Assembly: GCF_963584025.1 (NCBI RefSeq)
Contig: NC_083625.1
Location: forward strand, 7,869,192-7,933,191
DNA length: 64,000 nucleotides
Origin: Labrus mixtus
Lineage: Eukaryota; Chordata; Actinopteri; Labriformes; Labridae
Reading direction: 5' to 3'
Part shown: positions 47,601-62,600 of the stretch, in pieces
Layout of the letters: the number at the start of each line of letters is the position of its first letter
Position numbering within the stretch: the first letter of the stretch is position 1
Position numbers and translations under genes: made by a program
Notes under the pieces: model-generated
Told to the model about the DNA's origin: nothing
Seen by the model: only the letters and a program-made list of their open reading frames with translations
The model's database searches: none

Positions 47601-50600
47601 AAAGAGAGAAACTCTGTGTCTCACCAGAGCGGACATTTTACAGAAGATACTGAGATAAGGAGGAAAGGAAATGGAAGGAGAAAGGAAAGAGTTTTAAAAG
47701 TAAAACATGAAAAGTAACAGTAACATATCTGCGTTTAAAACCGACATAAACGTAGAGATCACCTCGCAATCATCTCCTTCTCCTTATTTGACGAATGGCC
47801 GCCACTGCCCAGAACTTTTGCGGGCGTTGACAAAAAGTAGAGGCAGTGGTTTTTGAAATACTGGTTGATCAGAGGCATCAGGATCTGGAAGCGAGGGTTT
47901 CAAAGACAGTTTTCTTGTTTAGTACAGCAATGAAACGGTTTGAGTCTTTAATATGTGGATCTTCCAGCTCGACACAAAAATCTCACCTTAGCAAAGAATT
48001 TGATTTCTTGCTCATGAGGAGACTTTTCCACTCGTCCACTGCTAACCACAGCCTCTGAAGAAAACACACACACACACACAATGAATCATAATAATATCAA
48101 TGGTAAACAAATCTATTTTAAGTCACATGTATGTGTCAAGTATCAGTCGTCTCATCCATTCCCCTCAGTACCAAGATGAGCGATGAACTCCTGGGCGATT
48201 TCCATCCATTTCAACAGCTTCTGCAGGAATCCATACGCAAACCTCTTCTCAATGGATGAGATGTCAGACTCCATGTCCTTCAGGCCCCTTCAGAGAAGCA
48301 GAGTTCAACTCTTATTTAGTGCTTGAAATAATGACAGTTTCTCCTCATAATATACAATGACAATGTAATACTGGCTTCCTGCTTATAACCAAATAATATA
48401 TGATCATAAACATGAAGATAAATCTAAAAAGATGTTTGGTTTTTTTTTAGCACTGGTATGACTGAAATCTATTAGAGCAGTGGTTCTCAGCTGGTCGAGC
48501 CTCAGGACCCTCCACCAACTCCTTCATGACCCAAATCTATTTTTCAACCAATCAGATTGAAAATGTAAAAATGTGCAGTTTGGACCTCAGACGGTAGAGA
48601 ACATGTAACAGACCAAGGAAACGGAACAAAACAAGCATGTATTAAAAAAAGGCTTCATAGACTTTTGGACACATTTTTCTTTTACAGACACACATTCACG
48701 ACCTATAGAAAGCTGCTCTGAGACCAGCTTTTGGGTCCCGACCCACCAGTTTAGAACCACCGTATTAGAGCGTGGTACAGCTACAGGCGGTTGTTCTGTG
48801 TTGCATCATCTCAATCGCTTCAAAGTCATGACAGAAGTGCGATGTTCTATACACACTAAATTGTTCTCCTGCATTTTTACCGCGTGACAGCGTATCCATT
48901 AAGCTGCAGGAACTTGAGCAGCTCATGAGCCTTCTCTCTGTCTCGGGCCTTTTCTTTTGCCGTCAGGGTGTCGTAGGGCACCAGCAGAGGATGTGTTCCA
49001 CCTCCTACACAAACAGAGGTATCATTATAACTCTCGGAGGAAGCAGCCTAATATCTAATTTTCTATATGAGCAGGTTCTCCACATTATAAAACACATCTT
49101 ACCCTTGGACTGCAGCTCTAACTTTTTCTTCCGTCCCCAGGTGTTATGGTAGTTTTCTGCCAGTTGTTCTGCCATAGACTGGGAAAGGATGTAAACTATG
49201 AATAAAACTCCTACGCTAAGGTTATAGAATAAATGGTTCAGATTGTTATTGTCATACCTGCAGGTCTCTTGAAAGAGCCATGTGTGTAATCTCAATGGGT
49301 TGTGGACTGTAGCCATGGCTTGGGTCATAGGTGGCCTACAATTAAAAGAATTATAATATCATATACCGTGATAACTTTTAAATATTGAAACATGTTATCT
49401 TAATGCTCTGTACCTGAGCAGTCTGTGAGATTTTCCGTGCTGCAGTCTTCTTCTTCTCTGACTCTTCTTCCTCTCTAGCTTTATCTATGGTCCACTCCCA
49501 TGCAAGCATGGCTTTGACTGACTCTTTGATTGGCCAACGGTAGATCTCCTTGTCCTGCCAGAGGAGAAGATAGATTAAAACGAAGAAAAAAACAGTAAAT
49601 TAAAGAAAGTGTGAATACACAAGGTGATTGTGAACCTACCTTTTCTGAGAAGGTTTTGTATGGTCTGAGCATGGGATGAGTTTTCCCATTTTCATCCAGC
49701 ACCTCGCCATACGACCAGTTATTCTGGATCTGAAACATACATGTACATGTATACGTGTTGAAGCTCCCCTTTCTACAAATACAATGGCTTCCTTCTTATT
49801 GGAAGCATCTGCAATCATATATTAATTCATATGCTTTCCAGAACAGAATGTAACGTGTCTTTGTAATATGCTAAAGAATTGTTTAAAACAAGTTATAAGT
49901 TTACAGAAAAGTTCTACCTTTTCAAAGGCCCATTTATCGTGTGTGTATTCAGCATATTTGTTGATGAAAGGATCCAGCCTCTCAGGGATGATAGTGCTGT
50001 GGTTTGATGAAGAATCACAGCTCATTAAATAACAGTTCATTTACAAGAACTTATTTGTAGAGAATAACAAACAGGAGTAATCTCACTTTGTGGTCTCCAC
50101 TGGTTTAGGATCAAAGTTTCCTTCTGCGTCGACCGACGCCTTTTTCTCGGTTTTTGAGGAGTAGCTGGCGTCGACATAGTCAGGAGGAATGGCCCCGGCA
50201 ATGGCGCAGATGCATGGCATTGAAATTTTGAAAATCTCAGCATCAAATTTCTAAAATCACAAGAAACAGATCAAATATTTGCCTTCTCAGTAAGAGGAAC
50301 ATATAATCATCTGAAATTAAAAAAAAAGTTCAAGGTCTTTAAGACACAAGTAAAACAGCGGCTGAAACTATTTCCTCTTATAATCCTTATTTTACTGTTT
50401 GTCCTTAATTTAATCTCTTAATTACATTGCATTATAATATCTGTATTTGCATAGTATCACTATTTCTGTATTTCTTTTAGTCTAATGCTTCTGTCTTAAT
50501 CCTGGGACAGGGACAGTAATTAGCCATGGCTAGAAACCTGCATGGTATCTACTTTGTATTTTAAATATGAAGTAAAGTTCACTGCATGTGTTCCCGTTAA

Positions 50601-53600
50601 ATAAACAAATAAATACAATTCACAAAAGAAAAATCTTGTATTGCAGGAGCCTCACCTTGTGTGCTAATGATTCAAAGATCCCCCAAAACAGTTTGCGGGT
50701 CAGATGCAGCTCCTCCTCTGATGATACCCCGAAGTTGCCCCAGCCATTAGGGAGGCAATAATACTTCCAACACCGCTCATAATGATTTGTCAAAAGCTGT
50801 AAGATGTAAAGGAAAATATGTTTTGATAAAAGTGAAAGAATGAGGAATGTGAACTCAGAGGGGGAATGTTGTTTTTCTATTTTCAAAATATTTAAAAGGC
50901 CTAGTACCTTCAGCGGCATCTTTGCATACTCATTGAGAATGGGCACATCAAACACCAGTCTTCTTAGCAGATGTTGAAGCATGGAGGGACGTAGATGTCT
51001 GAGAGAAAGATACATTCAGTCAACCTCAACATGAATGTATTAATGATGATATCAGGTGACATAAAAAGAGTGCAGTGAGGTTAAACTCACTTGCACAAAG
51101 CCATGAGGCACTCTTCAATGATGTCTCTTTGAGCTTTTGTGAAGGCGCGTCCACGAGACAGCCGGTAGATTGTGTGCAACATGGAGTCGATCATAATGGC
51201 TCTGTGGTCACTGCCAGCAAAGAGTGGCGCACACTTTGTGATGAGCGGCAACACAGCAGAACACAGGTAGCGGTTCAAAGCGAGGGCCATCTCTGTGGTA
51301 CAGAACGCAGCCTGTCGGAGAGAAACTGTGAATTAAGTCCTGTCGTGTGGTTAAACTCCTGCTCTGTTCTTCTCCCAAAGGACCACATACAACTTAAGCT
51401 TCATCAATAGAGTGAGGCTCACCGTGTCTAGAGAGGCAGCAGCCCTCATGTCAGGCAGAAAGCCCACCTCCAGCACATGCAGAAGGAAATCCTGGTTGTC
51501 AATGCCATACACTCTGTCCAGGAACAGAACCATGGGAGCCTTGTGATCGGGTACAAAACTAGCCGACATCTTTGGTTCTATGATGCTGTTGTCTAAGCAT
51601 GAGACAGAAAAATATTTTAGGAAACCAGTCTTAGTAACTGAAGTAAAAGATATTGAAGCTTTCTCCATAAAGCGGAATACAATAAGAAACCTTGAATAAA
51701 CAATATGTAAAGCATTAATATCCTACTAAACACATGCTAAATACATTTCAAAGTTTACCTTTGCCAAAGGAAGGAATCTGAACAGGAAGGCTGATGACTC
51801 CTACCAGATCCTCAAGAGGGACCAGTGACCTCAGGATGGCCCTGATCCTCAGAGCTTCACCCTTACCAGCCTGGATCAACTGTTGAGAGAAAAGCACAGG
51901 TTTTCCATAGACATTTTCATTCAAGAATTCCTGTTTCTACCTTTTATTTTCTCTCAGCCTAAGGATAAGTCCAGTAAGGTGGCAGGCTTCTGGAGAGCTT
52001 ACGTGCATCTCTGGAGCACAGCGTCCCAGCAAATCAATCAGGGCAGAGTAAAAGGACATGATGGCATTTCCCAGATGCACCCTGTTTTCTTCATGCTGCT
52101 CTTCTCCACCAAACCTACAAGAAAAAAAAAATAGTGGCTCTAAAAGTTTCTGTAATGCACTCTTCAGCACCTCATTGAATACCATCAGAAGGTGTTCAGA
52201 TAAAAGCTTGGAGCTCTTACATGGGAAAGCGCCTGTCTTTCTTAACACTGGGGCCATCCCTTGCAGGGTCCTCTGATATTTTGATGGCCTCCTCTATTGC
52301 AGCCAGTAGACCATTACCACCCTCCCCTCTCAGAGCTGGACCGAAGCACTCAGGCCTGCGGATGAGAAGACGTACCACCACGTTGGCATTCTCTTCTACG
52401 CTCTCTCCTACAAACGGATAGAAAGATAAGTATTAACTTGAGTAAATAAAGAAGAAGGAAACAAGAAGACAGCAGGAAAAATTTTCATTGAGCAGCCAAT
52501 AAAAATCGTACCATTGACAAATACAGCAAAACGAAGAAAGTCAAGGTATTTCTCTCCACCGCAAGGATTCCAGCCAATGTCAGGGTAGCCTTTGGCCAGC
52601 AGCATTGGGCAGCTCTGAAGTCCACATCCAGCCAAATATTTCACTACCTGTATAAAATATTAGAGTACTAAAATGAGTATGATTCTTCACATTTGCTTGT
52701 TTGTTTTTTACATAGTAGGTTGCATTTTACCATTTCCAGGTCCTGCTCTTGGAGGGCCAATGCCAGCTCGTTGTTGTCGATGCATGAGGCTGCAGCCACA
52801 TCCAATGGAGTGGAGCCCCGCATTCCTAAAGACGTAATGTCCAGCTTTATCACAGTTCATGCATCAAAGAAATAAAAGGACAGAGAGTAATGCTGGGATT
52901 TAACAAAGACAATCACCGAGGCCGATGCCACTGTTCTGGAGAAGGTAACTGAGGTGGTCAAACATGGAACGCTGGTTTTGGCGACTGATGCGACAGAAAT
53001 AGCAGAGGAAACGGCAACAGTTTGTCACCACTCGAGGGAATCTGATCTCCTGTTGGAAGAAAGTATTTTACAAGTTTAAAGTTAGGCATCACATCACAAA
53101 TGTCTTAATTTTTTAAAGTTTCTCCATGTCTCTTGCATATTACAAAAAATCTGTTAAATTACTAATTTACCTTTGAGTCCCCACCGCCCAGCACATTAAC
53201 CATGACCTCCATGACAGTTTCATGCATGCCCAGAGCTCGCATCAAGTTAGGGTGCTGATAGAAGACTTTGTTACTCATGATGTTCCTAAGGAGGGACAAA
53301 AAATCAATTTGATGTAAAGTATCTGTCACTTGAAATGATCAAAGATCTCACTTTGAGTTGTGATATTAAGGATACATTTAGTGTAAGACCAACCCGATGC
53401 TTTGAATCATAAGCCTCTCTTCTTCTGGGCCCATCTGAACAATGAGGAGTGAGCGGATCTGGCCCAAGCACTCGAGCAGGTCCATGGTGTCGTTGATTGA
53501 CACTTGGTTGATGGTGTAGGCTTTGGGGAGGGCACGCATGAGCTCACCGAGCCCATCATACTGCCTGTGAAGGAGGCTAAACATCATACGCACGAGCTCA

Positions 53601-56600
53601 GGGTTTTGGATAAATGACTCCTGGGCCCAATGGATCATAGTGTGAGAAATCAGCTCCTGCAAGGTGCCTGGTAGGTAGAAGACAAAGAGTTAGAATTTTC
53701 TTTCAAGAACTTTTCACACATGCAATTCCTTCTAGAAAGTTTCAGACAGCCTGTATGTGAAATCTTGCTGAGTGGCTATTTCATACATGTCCCTCAGTGA
53801 GAGGTTTTCTCCATCATGTAAAAAGGATGCAGCAGAAGTCACGTAGTCTGCCAGTTTTTGCCTTTATATCAATGAGAGGGGTAATCAGATGTATTCACAG
53901 TGTCAAGGAATGAGTGGAAAAAAAACATGCAGGCGAGCACAAACTAGTACGAGGCTGCTTCACAAAGATTAAACTGGTAGAAGGATATATAACATCAGCC
54001 CTGCCTACTTGCCGCTCGCGATGTATTTTCCTATATTTTTCTTGTTGTTCACACATCACACACCCTGACGCCTTGGGAAATTTTACCAGGACCCAACAGA
54101 AAAAGCTCGGACGAGGTCAGCGTGAAAAATGTGGGAATTTTTGTTCACACATCCAGCCTACCTCGGACATTTTCAGGAGGTTCTTGATTATTTTTTGAGT
54201 TCATCTGATGTTCACAGATGTTCATTGAATCTAAGTGAATACTTCTTAATGGTTTACATTTAATAGCAATACTTTGCAAAACGTAAAAAAAACATAAAGA
54301 CCTAAAACTTTTCCACAATTGCAGGCAATTTTTGTCTTTACAAATTGTAATTATGAGTCACTTTCTGTGAGTCACAATTTATTCAATCCGAAAAGCAGAG
54401 CAAAATGATGAATGTCATTTATTATCTGATATTTTTGTCATTTCATCACTTCACAAGGCGAAGTAATTCTAAATTTCTGCTTTGGAGCTAGAAAAGATGC
54501 AGTGGCTCACTTGGTTTTTTATCCTCCTGCGGCTCAGGCTCCACCTCTACCTTCTTCTCCCGGAATGTTTTGACCTTCTCCAACAATCGGAGCAGTCGTC
54601 CACGAACTGAATTATCGACTTCGGCCTCTTGTTCTTCTTCTTCTATATGAACACCTGAGAGAAAGGTTTAAAAATATTCTATTGATGCACAGTTGATTCA
54701 TAATTCTGATGTTGGTTGACTTGATGCTGTGGACTGAAGACTGACCGCAGTGTGCCAACAGAGCATTGTGGAAAATCAGCAGAGCTTCGCGGACCTCATC
54801 GGGAACAGGGCAATCTTCATCTTCAGCGCAGTTCTTGAAGTTCATGAGCATGTTGACCTGAACGTCAGATGGAAATGTTTCTTATTCTATTGTATTCCAC
54901 TTTCAAAGGAAGGCTTTTCTTTTCTTAAATTTGAATAGAAAATGCATTCTAACATTTCCACGTGCGATTAAACTGTCTGGATGTACCTGCTCTTGTGGTG
55001 GAGAACGAAATTCTCGAGTCTTGCGAGCAGTCTCGGCTGCACTCATGGTGAAGGCCAGCATGAGTTCGTTATATCGATGCCTCTGGTTGAACTGTATCTG
55101 GCTGACGAATTGGTCTGAAAAGGCAGTGATGGCCTCAACTCTATGACGTAGCTCACAGTCACAGAAATACTGCAGTAGTGTACACATCTAAAGGGCAAAA
55201 ATGCAAAGTTAATCTCTGATCTTATAGAAACAGAATCACTGGAAAGACAAGCGTTTCTGTTAGATGGTAAAGAAAACAAGTCAAACCTGTAATTTGACAG
55301 ACTCTGGGAGCTTCATCTGGAAAAGCCCTTGCTCTAGTTCTTCTTCTTTACTCTCCTCTTTAATCTCTTTCTCCGTTTCCTCTGCTCCTTTCTCACCGTT
55401 TACCGGCTCTGTCTCAACCATTGTTTCTTCATGTGGCACAATAGATTCTGTCTGCTCAAGTTCTTCCTCTTCCTCAATTTCTTCTTCCTCCTCCTCTTCG
55501 CCCAAGCCATCGTCTTCATATTCCTCTTCATCTTCCTCGCCAACTGCTTCCCGATCCTCTCCCTTAGCCGCTTCTTCTTTCTGTGGTTTCTTCTCCTCCA
55601 TCATCTTGGCGTTCTCCTCAGCAGGCTCCTCTGCTTTCTTGCCACTGAAGACCGTCGGCTCGATCATCTTCAGGATGTGCGTGACGTCTTCGTCGTCAAA
55701 CACACCCATGATGAGGAGGGTGCTGATGAGCTTCAGGATCGGAACAAAATGAAACTCCACGCTGCCTCCGACAGGATCTCTCATGGCTTGACCTCCATCC
55801 TGCACCGCCTCAATCAGCATGTTCAAAGCTTTGGTCTTTAGCACCTGGAAATACAAACAAGGTCATATTTTAGTGGTCACGGATCACATTTTATCCAAGT
55901 TATGTACAGATAACTACCCACAGTTTCAAACGCATGTGATCTCTGGGCCGATGGAAAAATGTGTCATCTTGGTGTATTTTCAATTCACTGCCAATAAATA
56001 GCTGTGCTGAGTCTCTAAGTCAGTGACTTAGCAATGCGTATATGCACCATTAAGATTCTCTGTACAAATATAAGCACAGTCCAGCAAGTTCTGCGCTGAC
56101 TTGCAAACATAAAGTTTTCATAAAGTTTAGATTTTTCATTGTGTATGGTTACTTTTATCAAATGAGGTTCCAACTTTTGTCCTCACACTTCCATGGTATC
56201 TATATTTATCTTACATGCATCAGAAGAAAATTGAGCATGTGATACATTATTGAGATGCAAAGGGGGAGATGCAGTGTGATTTGACAGGACTTCCAATCCG
56301 CAGTAACAGGCATGGCTCGCTGAGGAGTGAACATCTTCTTGTGTGTGTGGAAGATTTGAAAAAGCTCGATACGTGACAAGTCTGTTTTACATTCTGAACC
56401 TTGAGATTTGTGAAACATTAAATCCCTATTACATTTACGAGTGATTGACGCGTTTCCTAAAAATCAATTTCTGATCTCTCACCTGTAAAGGGATAACTGG
56501 ACTCAGTGTGTAGATGTCTGGATCTGTTCCCACAAAACCAACTGAGGAGAAATGGAGTTTGGGACGCAGGCATGTAGTGAGGCCGACTCCAGGTAAAGCG

Positions 56601-59600
56601 TGAGATTTTTCTGAGTACAGAGTGATACTACGGGTGTTGTCCGTCATTGGAACTATGAATTCCTTGTTGGTTCCCAGTCGGTTCCTCTTGGCAGACTCCA
56701 GGTGCATGCTGATGAGCAGGTCGTAGAATCCGCTCCTCATTGGTCCAGGCAGGTAGGTGTTCTCGATGGCGTAGAAGAGCTGGGATTCATCCACGTGGCT
56801 GCACAGAGCGTGAGCCACTCGGTTGTTTCCCAGAGCACACACTGAGCCGTACAGCTTCAGAGTGTGGTAGTGGAACTTCAGCAGGTCCATGCGTTCAGAC
56901 AGCTCTAGGATGTCGATACACCTGCGGGATGCAATGAGTTGAGTTAACTTTTTTGTACCTCCAAACCCAACCGACAGAAAGAGTGAAGCAGGACTGACCT
57001 GTTCTCCTCGGGGATGTGGAGAGCCATCATGGTGAGCGGCTCCTGACACTGCACGATCCAGCCCAGCCGCTCACTAACACGCCCTGTCTCTGGAGCCAGG
57101 AAATTGTTTGGCATTCGGCTCCAGATGACCGGGGTCAACATCTGGACATCCAGCCTGGGAGGGCATTGGGGAACAGGGTTCTTGCGTTCACTACGGAACA
57201 TGGCGGTTGAGATCGGCATAATGTTCTAGGAAGAAAGACAGATTACCCATTAGAGAAGACACACAGAAGACTGGCAGAAACGTTTTTCCATTGTGTTGCT
57301 GAAGTCTGGATTCACACTGAGATTCTTTTTGACTGACCTTGAGCTTGCCTAACTCAAACTGAATCATATTCTGACTGGAAGGAAGGACAAAGACAGCTGG
57401 GAACAGTTTAGTGTGGGGCTCCACCTGCAGAAAGTGAACAGAACTCAGTTGCATTAAATGACGAAGACTTTATAAGGTAGAGTATGAACCCCAGCTTATA
57501 ACTTATCTGACCTGGTAAAATGTGTTGATCTCTTTCCCATTTGCAGTGAAAGTCATGAGGCCCGTGTCCAAGTCAATCAGACAGCCAATTATAAAGTCCT
57601 CCTGACTGACCCGGGTCTGCTGGGAGCTGCTGAACTCCCCTCCCCACACCATGTAGCAGTTACTGCGCTTTATACTGCGGAAGACAGAAAAATATGAAAC
57701 TTATATTTATTTTATGTTTATTCTTTATGCTCACAATATTTTTAGTCGACCAGAATGAGATACCGGTACCTGTCATGAATGTTGCCTTTATCATCACCTA
57801 CAGTGACGGTCACATTTCTCACTTTGCTGAGGTCAAAATGAGGGTCATACTGATGATAGTCAGGTGTGATCCAGCCCACCCACACACCACTGGGCTCCTG
57901 CCCCGCGAACACTCGCACAGAATAATAGTACTGAAAAAGAAGAGAGATCGGGGTGTTTGTAATATATTACCGGTTAAATGTTATTTCATATGCTTTTTCA
58001 TAAATACTACACATATCTTGTTGACTATATACAATCAGTATTTATGTTCATAAAGAAGACATCAAAGGCAATCAAATGTGAAGTTATATTAGTAAACACA
58101 GGCGACTATAACATGTAAAAAAAAAGTTAAATACATTCTATGTTTTAGAATCTATGGTGAACAGTGTAATCACAAATAAGCGAAATGGGCATACACTTTA
58201 TGGTTCTGAATTGATATATAAAATAAATCTGAGATATAGTCCTACTGTAGTGGTGTTGAGGATGATGTCGACATCATCCCTGTCATCCGGCACCACATCT
58301 TCCATTAAGCGAGGCATGGTGGGAACAACAGGGGGTGGAGATATCAATGCAGCTTTTTTAGCCTTGAAGAGGAACCTGTAAGCAGAAGCAGCAGCGATGC
58401 AAATTTATAATTTAAATGCAATATTAACACCTTGAAAATCACCATTAACCACAGTTAAAGAGCCCATATTATGCCCTTTTTGGGGTTCGTATATTTAATC
58501 TCGCTAAAGTCCGAAAAAAGTGTCTGTTTTCATGTACTGCTCCTCCTTGCTCCCTCTACGCTCTGAGTCCGTCAGCTACGCTCTGCTATGCCCCCACTGT
58601 TAGACCCCACGTGGGCCAAGTCTGCTCTGATTGGTCTGCCGATCCGCTCTGTCGTTATTGGTCAGTTGCTCAGCACGCTTCTCGGAAATTGCAACATGAG
58701 CTGCAGGGCTTGGCACAACGAGCCAACGGGCTTAGATCAGTGATCTCACACTGACAATGACGCCGCACTGACAAATTTTTATGGAGGGGGGCTAGAACCG
58801 AGCGTTACATGCAGCTAATGCTACAGCTAACAGGAGGAGGTAGGAGAAGCCGCGTTTCTGCGGACTTTGAATTTTTGCACATAGATGTGCCTAAACATGC
58901 ACAGGACACTTGGAAAACACGTTAAAGAGCATATAAAACCAGAAAAATCATAATATGGGACCTTTAAGTTACTCGACAAGAAATCATTACGAACCCTTTC
59001 TTCTTGCTCTTCTCAGTGGAGGCATCTTTCTCGTTCTCCCCATTCTTGATGGCGGGGATCTCTTTGGGCACAGAGGGCTCTTTCTTCTCCTCCTCCTGCT
59101 CTTTGCGAGTAGCTGACTTTTTGAGGATTTCAAAGTCAGAGTCCGGGTCCACCTCCACCACCTCATCCTCAGGAATAGTCAGCGCACGAGTAAGGAGGGT
59201 GGTTCCAGCTGGGACTTTGAAGGTCTCGTGGAACTCAACTGGCATGCTGAGTCTGAAGAACAGCAGATCTGTGTTGGCGTTCTGAGATCCAAATGTCTTG
59301 TGGGTCACTTTGAGACAAGGGGCTGTTTCCACCGTCCCATCAACACGGGACTCCTGGAGTGTATAGAAAAGGGAGCGAGGTGATTAGAGAGAACACTTTC
59401 ACTCCTGCAGGACAGAAACAAAGAAATATTTAATGAGACTTACAAAGGTATGCATAATACCTCAATGTGGGGATGATCAGTAGGTGTATTGATGAACTGT
59501 GGCAGGCTCTTGCTGAACCACATGGTAATGTCTCTTTTCATGTTGATAGCAAAGGGTTCAAATCCCTCCTGCAGGCCGCAGATGGTGAAGAAACGGAGAC

Positions 59601-62600
59601 TGCTGACGTTCTGACCCAAGTTGATCCTGCCAACCTGAGACAGGCCCAGACTGCACACGGGTATGAAGCCTAGAGCATGATGGGTACATGCATACATTTT
59701 CATCATAAATCACGATTCAAAAAAGCTTAATTTGCGACCAGCTGATGCAGTACTTACCCTCTCCTATCTCGATATCCTTAAAGGCCATCTCTGAGCCCGA
59801 GTCGCTGATCAACATTTCTCCATTGAGTGTGAACATGATGTTCATCTCAGTGAGGTCAATCATGCAACCCACCACGTCGCCAGACAGCCACTGACGGCCG
59901 AATGGTTCATTCCCCACGTGCCAACGTTGGGCCTGAAAAAGAAAACTGCTTTTTTAGAGAGCCATGCGTCACAGATGCTTTGCACTCCTTCAAAAACAAT
60001 TACACAACGTCTCACTCCCACCTTGAAGCCGTTGAAGACATATGCCAACTCATCCCCACCAAGTTCAGTGTCTGCACGGACGCTCGGCCTGGCCCAGCCC
60101 ACTCTCATTTCCCCGACAGTCACAGCTTCAAACTCAAAGTACCACTTCCCCTGAGTGATGACGTAAGATTTCTCTGCTCTGAACACTCTGATCTTATCTC
60201 CACGGGAGCTGCCTGATCCTTGCTCGCCTTTGTTAACAAAAACACAGTATTGAAAAGTCGTAGATTTGATAGAAGTCACTTAGCTTTAAGTACAGATATA
60301 AGGGAAAAAGTAGGGTAGAAAACTGAAAACTCACTGCTCTCCTGGTCAGGCGGCTCTATGTTGTAACCATATCCGAGGAGAGTGCGAACAGCTGCACAAA
60401 CCGTGTCTCTGTTGGTCTTTTTAGTCTTTTCATCCAGTAGGTTGTAAGGGACCAAACGGGGATTGCGCTTGTTCGTTATATCCTACAGAAGGAAACACAA
60501 AATTTGAATCGGATAAAAACAGATGAAAAACAAACGTAAATTCAGTATTTTCATACACCCTTATTATTATCATTACCATGGAGACTTTTCCATTTAAAAA
60601 AATGAGGGTACCTGCACAATACTGTATGTCCATCCCTGACGAACTCTGTCTCTTGCCCAGACGTTGTGTCCGTTTTCTGCCAGTCTCTCCACTAGAGTGT
60701 TCTGGTTAGGAGTCAGCTTGACATAGTTTAGGTCCAGAGGGGCTGGCTTATATCCATTACTCTGCATGAAACTAACAAAACATGTACTGATCTCAGAACG
60801 GGCTCGGGAGAATACAGTCGATGTCACACAAAAAAAATCAACTTATAAATATATATATTATGTTTGCAGCTCACGTTTTGGGGAGTTTGGTCCTTTTTAG
60901 ATTCTCCTCTGCTTTCTCATCTCCCATCCCTACATGACAGCCTAGTGCCAGTAGAGTCCTTTAAAATCAATCACACCATTTATTAGAAAAATAAAGAGAC
61001 ACAGCCACACAGCTGCTAATTAAGTTAGAGCACTGACTTACTTAAGTGTCTCCCCGGACATTGCTAAGTTGTAGTTCTTCTCTGGTTCAGGCAGACCCTG
61101 AAAATCTATCAGGCAGGGGTGCAGCTTCTTGTTGTCATCACGAAACTTGACATTGATTTCAAAAAGGAAAGAAGCACAGACGTTTTAAAGGATATTCTAA
61201 AATGTCAGTACAAAATATTCTACGGACAAGATCGCTGAAATCCCTTACCGGTCCAAAGGTCCACCCTTGTTCAATCCGAGTAACAGCCCATAACTCGTGG
61301 CTATTTTCTGCAAGCTTCTCTCGAATGCGCTCCAAATGAGGAGGAAGCACAATCTAAAGAAATTATAAATTAGTCCAGTGAAAAAGATAAAGAAGAAAAA
61401 TATATAGCATAGGACTGTACCTGTATGGTGTCCACAGGGCAAGGAGTGAAGGCCGTATGTGAGAGCGACTGAGTCGGGCCCAACAGGTTGCGGACACCGT
61501 CGTAATCATGCTTATACTCCTTTATGGGCTCAATCCGCAGACGGTCCCGGGGCAGAACTGCTTCATAGCACGGCGCGTAGCCTGGAGGGGGGAGAAACTT
61601 GAAATCCCCATGACGACCTCCAAGAAGAAATCGCAACCTAGCAGCCAGAGTAGAAAAAAAAAATACATTGGTCTCAAGTGTCAGAAGTGTATTAAATTAC
61701 TCAAAATAAAAAAAGATTAATTTTATTCCATAGTCCAAAAGTCTTACGTGATGCCTGCAGAGAAGCTGACAACTGGGAAGAACAGGCCGTCCAGGTTGAA
61801 GTTTTCAAACATGCCCTGAACAGGATGACCATTGATACGGAAGGAAATGCTGGGCACGCTCAGATCCAAACAGCAGCTAACCACGTCCTCTGCCGCCAGG
61901 AGGTGCTGATTGGGCGTGGCAACATGACGTGGAACACGACCTGCAGATACAGACAACAAACGACCTCCTATTTACACTTTAACTTTATAACTTGTAAGAA
62001 TAATGCAAGAAAAAGCAAGTGGTAAAGGCACAATGCACAAGATAGAATTCAGTCAAATAAGGCCATAAACACACATTTATCTGTAAATAGCTATGTTTAC
62101 TTTACTTTACCTGACCAGAGGTGAAGCCCATCAAAACCGTAGGAGTATAGGTCATCTCCGACACCGTTGCCCCCCCAGCCTTCTCCTCCACCAGGGTAAG
62201 GACTGTAGCCCTCGGTTAGAGCCCAGCCCACACGCAGGTGATAAGGCTGAGCTGTAAGGAATGGCTCCACATGGTCCACCATCACCTCGAAATACCACTT
62301 CTTATACTGAGTAGATCCCTCACAAGTTCCCAGGAAAATGTTGGGTCTCATGCTAAAGGAGGATTACAAGAAACACTCTACTCAGATCTTTTTTTTTTTT
62401 TTTTTTTTAAACTGGGCTTCAGCTGAGAGAAAAAGAACAACGTATGTTTAGACTAGACTATCACTCAAATAAATCCCACCTGGTAACATAGTTGATGATG
62501 TTGGTTTGAAGTAAGAGGTCACGACCTGGAAGTAGATTCTCTGTGATGAGATTCTGATTGGACCTCACTGCCACCCCGTTACACACGCACAGAGAACAGA

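Noticed and set aside
55264..55752. 162-codon Ser-rich frame on the plus strand
   Set aside because: Exact antisense of the acidic ryr1 exon; GAA/GAG codons give open Ser/Phe/Leu frames on the other strand.
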